17,213 nucleotides of DNA from NCBI GenBank assembly GCA_016219235.1, contig JACRBO010000603.1, forward strand, positions 1 to 17,213, in the 5' to 3' direction. The DNA comes from Chloroflexota bacterium (GTDB taxonomy: Bacteria > Chloroflexota > Anaerolineae > Fen-1058). Within the stretch, counting starts at the first letter, position 1, and every line of letters starts with the position of its first letter. Positions 15,387 to 17,213 of the stretch are shown piece after piece. The notes beneath the pieces are model-generated. The model ran no database searches and was not told the DNA's origin. It was given only the letters and a program-made list of their open reading frames with translations. Both the position numbers and the translations under genes were made by a program.

Positions 15387-16319
15387 ATGAGCTTATTTTT
15401 GGTAACGGGCGGGGCCGGCTTCATCGGCTCGCATCTGACGGCGGCACTCTTGCAGCGCAACGATCGAGTGCGCGTACTGGACAACTTTGCCACCGGCAAA
15501 CGATCGAACATCGAGCTCTTTGGCGAGGCCGTACGCAATGGGGCGCTGGAAGTCGTCCAGGGTGATGTGCGCGAGGCAGACACGGTGCGCCACGCGATGA
15601 AGGGCGTCGATTACGTGCTGCACCTGGCCGCGGTGGTCAGCGTGCCGCAATCGATGGTCGATCCACTGTTGACGCACATCGTGAACGTCGAAGGCACGTT
15701 GAACGTGCTGACTGCCGCGCGGCATTTCGACGTAAAGCGCGTGGTCTTATCGAGTTCGTGCGCCGTGTATGGCGACAACGATGATTTACCGTTGAAAGAG
15801 ACTTCGCTGACCAGGCCGCTGTCGCCCTATGCGGCGACTAAACTCATGGGTGAGATCTACTGCCAGACGTATCAGCGAGCGTATGGCCTGCCGACGGCGT
15901 GTCTGCGCTACTTCAACATCTACGGTCCGCGGCAGGATCCCAACGGCGAGTATGCCGCGGTCATTCCGAAGTTCATCGAGCGGATGAAGGCCGGACAGGC
16001 ACCCACGATCTTTGGCGACGGCGAGCAAACCCGCGACTTCGTGCACGTCAGCGATGTGGTCCGCGCCAATTTGCTGGCCTGCTGGCGTGATGAGGCGATC
16101 GGACGGGTGTTTAACGTCGGATCGGGCAGCGGCGTATCGCTATTGCAGCTCGTTGACGCGCTGAATCAGATCCAAGATCGACACATCGCGCCGCAGTTTG
16201 CCCCCGAACGGTTGGGCGACATCCGGCACAGTCGCGGCGATGGCAGCTACAGCGCGGCCGTGCTGGGCTTCACGCCGCAGATGTCCTTGATCGACGGGCT
16301 GCGAGGTTTCTATGAATGA
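15387..16319 (+). CDS. NAD-dependent sugar-nucleotide epimerase/dehydratase (GalE/WbpP-like)
   Basis: An extended short-chain dehydrogenase of 310 residues, cytoplasmic, acting on UDP- or dTDP-sugars through a transient keto intermediate. The NAD-binding TGGAGFIGSH is at 7-16. The catalytic set is Ser124 (in LSSSCAVYGD) and Tyr148-x3-Lys152 (YAATK). Substrate-domain signatures are 'CLRYFNIYGPRQDP' and 'FGDGEQTRDFVHVSDV', typical of UDP-glucose, UDP-GlcNAc or UDP-glucuronate 4-epimerases such as GalE and WbpP. Length matches the family. GAAGG (15373-15377) precedes the start, which lies only 3 bp after the Asp-box gene, and the permease gene overlaps its end by 8 bp, so all three are translationally coupled. 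It likely supplies an activated sugar for the exported glycan. The exact substrate and reaction cannot be fixed from motifs. Confidence 0.9.
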   Translation: MSLFLVTGGAGFIGSHLTAALLQRNDRVRVLDNFATGKRSNIELFGEAVRNGALEVVQGDVREADTVRHAMKGVDYVLHLAAVVSVPQSMVDPLLTHIVNVEGTLNVLTAARHFDVKRVVLSSSCAVYGDNDDLPLKETSLTRPLSPYAATKLMGEIYCQTYQRAYGLPTACLRYFNIYGPRQDPNGEYAAVIPKFIERMKAGQAPTIFGDGEQTRDFVHVSDVVRANLLACWRDEAIGRVFNVGSGSGVSLLQLVDALNQIQDRHIAPQFAPERLGDIRHSRGDGSYSAAVLGFTPQMSLIDGLRGFYE

Positions 16320-17136
16320 ATCGATCGTCAAAGGCCCGGCGCTGCAGTTAGACGGCCAACCGCTCAAGACGGTGGTCATTCAACCGTCGCGCGGCTGGCT
16401 GAGCCTGGGCCTGAAAGAAATCTGGTCATATCGGGAACTACTGTACTTTCTGATCTGGCGCGATGTGAAGGTGCGCTACAAGCAGACGGCGCTGGGCGCG
16501 GCCTGGGCCATCATCCAGCCGTTCTTCACGATGATCGTCTTCAGCCTGTTCTTTGGCGGGCTGGCGAAGATTCCATCGAACGGCGTGCCTTACCCGGTAT
16601 TTAGTTTCGCCGCGCTGGTGCCGTGGACGTTCTTCTCCAACGGGCTGTCGCTGGCGGCCAACAGCCTGGTCAGCAGCGCGCAGCTGGTCTCCAAAGTCTA
16701 CTTCCCGCGTTTGATCGTGCCGGCCGCCACCGTACTATCAGGCTTGATCGATTTCGTGCTGGCCTTCATCGTGTTGATCGGCATGATGCTGGTGTACGGC
16801 ATCGTGCCCACAGCGCGCATTGTGTATCTGCCGCTCTTCCTGTTGTTGGCGCTGATCGCTTCGCTGGGCGCCGGGTTGTGGCTGTCAGCCATCAACGTGC
16901 AGTTCCGCGACGTGAAGTACGTCGTGCCGTTTCTGGCGCAGTTCTGGCTGTTCATCACGCCCATCGCGTATCCCAGCAGTTTGTTGTCTGAGCCGTGGCG
17001 CACTATCTACGGCATCAATCCAATGGCGGGCGTGGTGGAAGGTTTCCGCTGGGCCCTGCTGAACACCGATACCGATCCGAGCGGCATCACACTCATGTCG
17101 GGTGTGGCGGCCGTCGTGATGCTGGTGTCGGGCTAA
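16312..17136 (+). CDS. Polysaccharide-export ABC transporter permease (Wzm-like), 3' end probably truncated
   Basis: An ABC-2 type membrane subunit that with an ATPase exports polysaccharide (O-antigen, teichoic acid or capsule). After a cytoplasmic N-terminus comes the family block 'RDVKVRYKQTALG' (50-62), then six membrane helices, with 'SKVYFPRLIVP' (127-137), 'INVQFRDVKYVVPF' (194-207) and 'INPMAGVVEGFRWALL' (235-250). Its ATG overlaps the epimerase stop by 8 bp, a strong coupling. The protein ends at residue 274 inside the last helix ('VVMLVSG'). Family members continue about 12-20 residues with an 'F-R-R-x-E-x-T-F-A-D' tail, which is not found in any frame here. The stop coincides with a change to AT-richer sequence, suggesting an insertion or rearrangement that removed the tail. 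No ATPase gene is in the window. Function of the shortened protein is uncertain. Confidence 0.88.
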   Translation: MNESIVKGPALQLDGQPLKTVVIQPSRGWLSLGLKEIWSYRELLYFLIWRDVKVRYKQTALGAAWAIIQPFFTMIVFSLFFGGLAKIPSNGVPYPVFSFAALVPWTFFSNGLSLAANSLVSSAQLVSKVYFPRLIVPAATVLSGLIDFVLAFIVLIGMMLVYGIVPTARIVYLPLFLLLALIASLGAGLWLSAINVQFRDVKYVVPFLAQFWLFITPIAYPSSLLSEPWRTIYGINPMAGVVEGFRWALLNTDTDPSGITLMSGVAAVVMLVSG

Positions 17137-17213
17137 TGTCAGTTGATATTGACTGTACGGAGCGCCTTCCCATTTTAGATTGTGAGAAACCATCAATGCA
17201 GGGATTCTGTTAT
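17137..17213. other. AT-richer flank, possible end of an inserted element
   Basis: The last 77 bp are visibly AT-richer than the rest and follow directly on the shortened permease gene. The segment begins TGTCAGTTGATATTGACTGT, whose TGT start and TTGAC repeat style recall ends of some insertion sequences (IS21-like is a guess from memory). A frame is open from an ATG at 17136-17138, overlapping the permease TAA, to the window end (26 codons), but it uses codons unlike the neighbours (TTA, TGT, AAA) and resembles nothing I know. A later ATG lies at 17196. I cannot identify the element. Confidence 0.35.

Overview
The window is about 17.2 kb of GC-rich DNA (roughly 60% by eye) with every recognisable gene on the + strand. 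The proteins point to the phylum Chloroflexota (Anaerolineae, Caldilineae or Ardenticatenia type). Three secreted proteins carry long Pro/Thr linkers of the '[11 protein letters not shown]' kind, one ends a DUF4082 domain, and many homologous-looking domains are familiar from environmental Chloroflexota genomes. The taxon is an inference from protein style, not from a marker gene.

Layout. (1) Positions 1-981 hold the 3' end of a large secreted protein (DUF4082 end, PT linker, C-terminal beta-sandwich domain). (2) A first gene run follows: asparagine synthase (1069-3051), a NadE-like ammonia ligase (3062-4048), a Tat-exported DUF362 protein (4077-5441), an acyltransferase-3 membrane protein (5571-6680) and a membrane-anchored SGNH-like hydrolase (6690-7598). 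A clear intrinsic terminator lies at 7734-7765. (3) A second run follows: a family 2 glycosyltransferase with four C-terminal membrane helices (7879-9138), a B12-binding radical SAM enzyme (9185-10921), an O-antigen ligase/polymerase-like protein with a TPR-like tail (11063-12655), a secreted Asp-box (sialidase-fold) repeat protein with a C-terminal anchor (12714-15383), a sugar-nucleotide epimerase (15387-16319) and a polysaccharide-export ABC permease (16312-17136). The permease stops about 12-20 residues early, where the base composition changes abruptly.

Together this is a cell-envelope glycan (exopolysaccharide, O-antigen or glycolipid) synthesis, modification and export locus. The epimerase would supply an activated sugar and the glycosyltransferase would add or load sugars on a lipid carrier. 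The two amide-forming PP-loop enzymes could amidate a sugar acid or feed nitrogen. The acyltransferase plus SGNH pair would O-acylate the glycan outside the membrane, and the permease (with an ATPase outside the window) would export it. The polymerase/ligase protein would polymerise or attach it. The DUF362, Asp-box and DUF4082 proteins are surface or exported partners of unknown role. The B12 radical SAM enzyme could tailor the lipid or sugar.

Non-coding structure worth noting: a 12-bp-arm hairpin ahead of asnB, a dense block of GC-rich competing stems before the acyltransferase gene, an 11-unit array of degenerate 7-8 bp repeats followed by a 14-bp hairpin before the ligase gene, and strong over-representation of the palindrome CGATCG across the window. 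I found no rRNA, tRNA, CRISPR array or complete mobile element.
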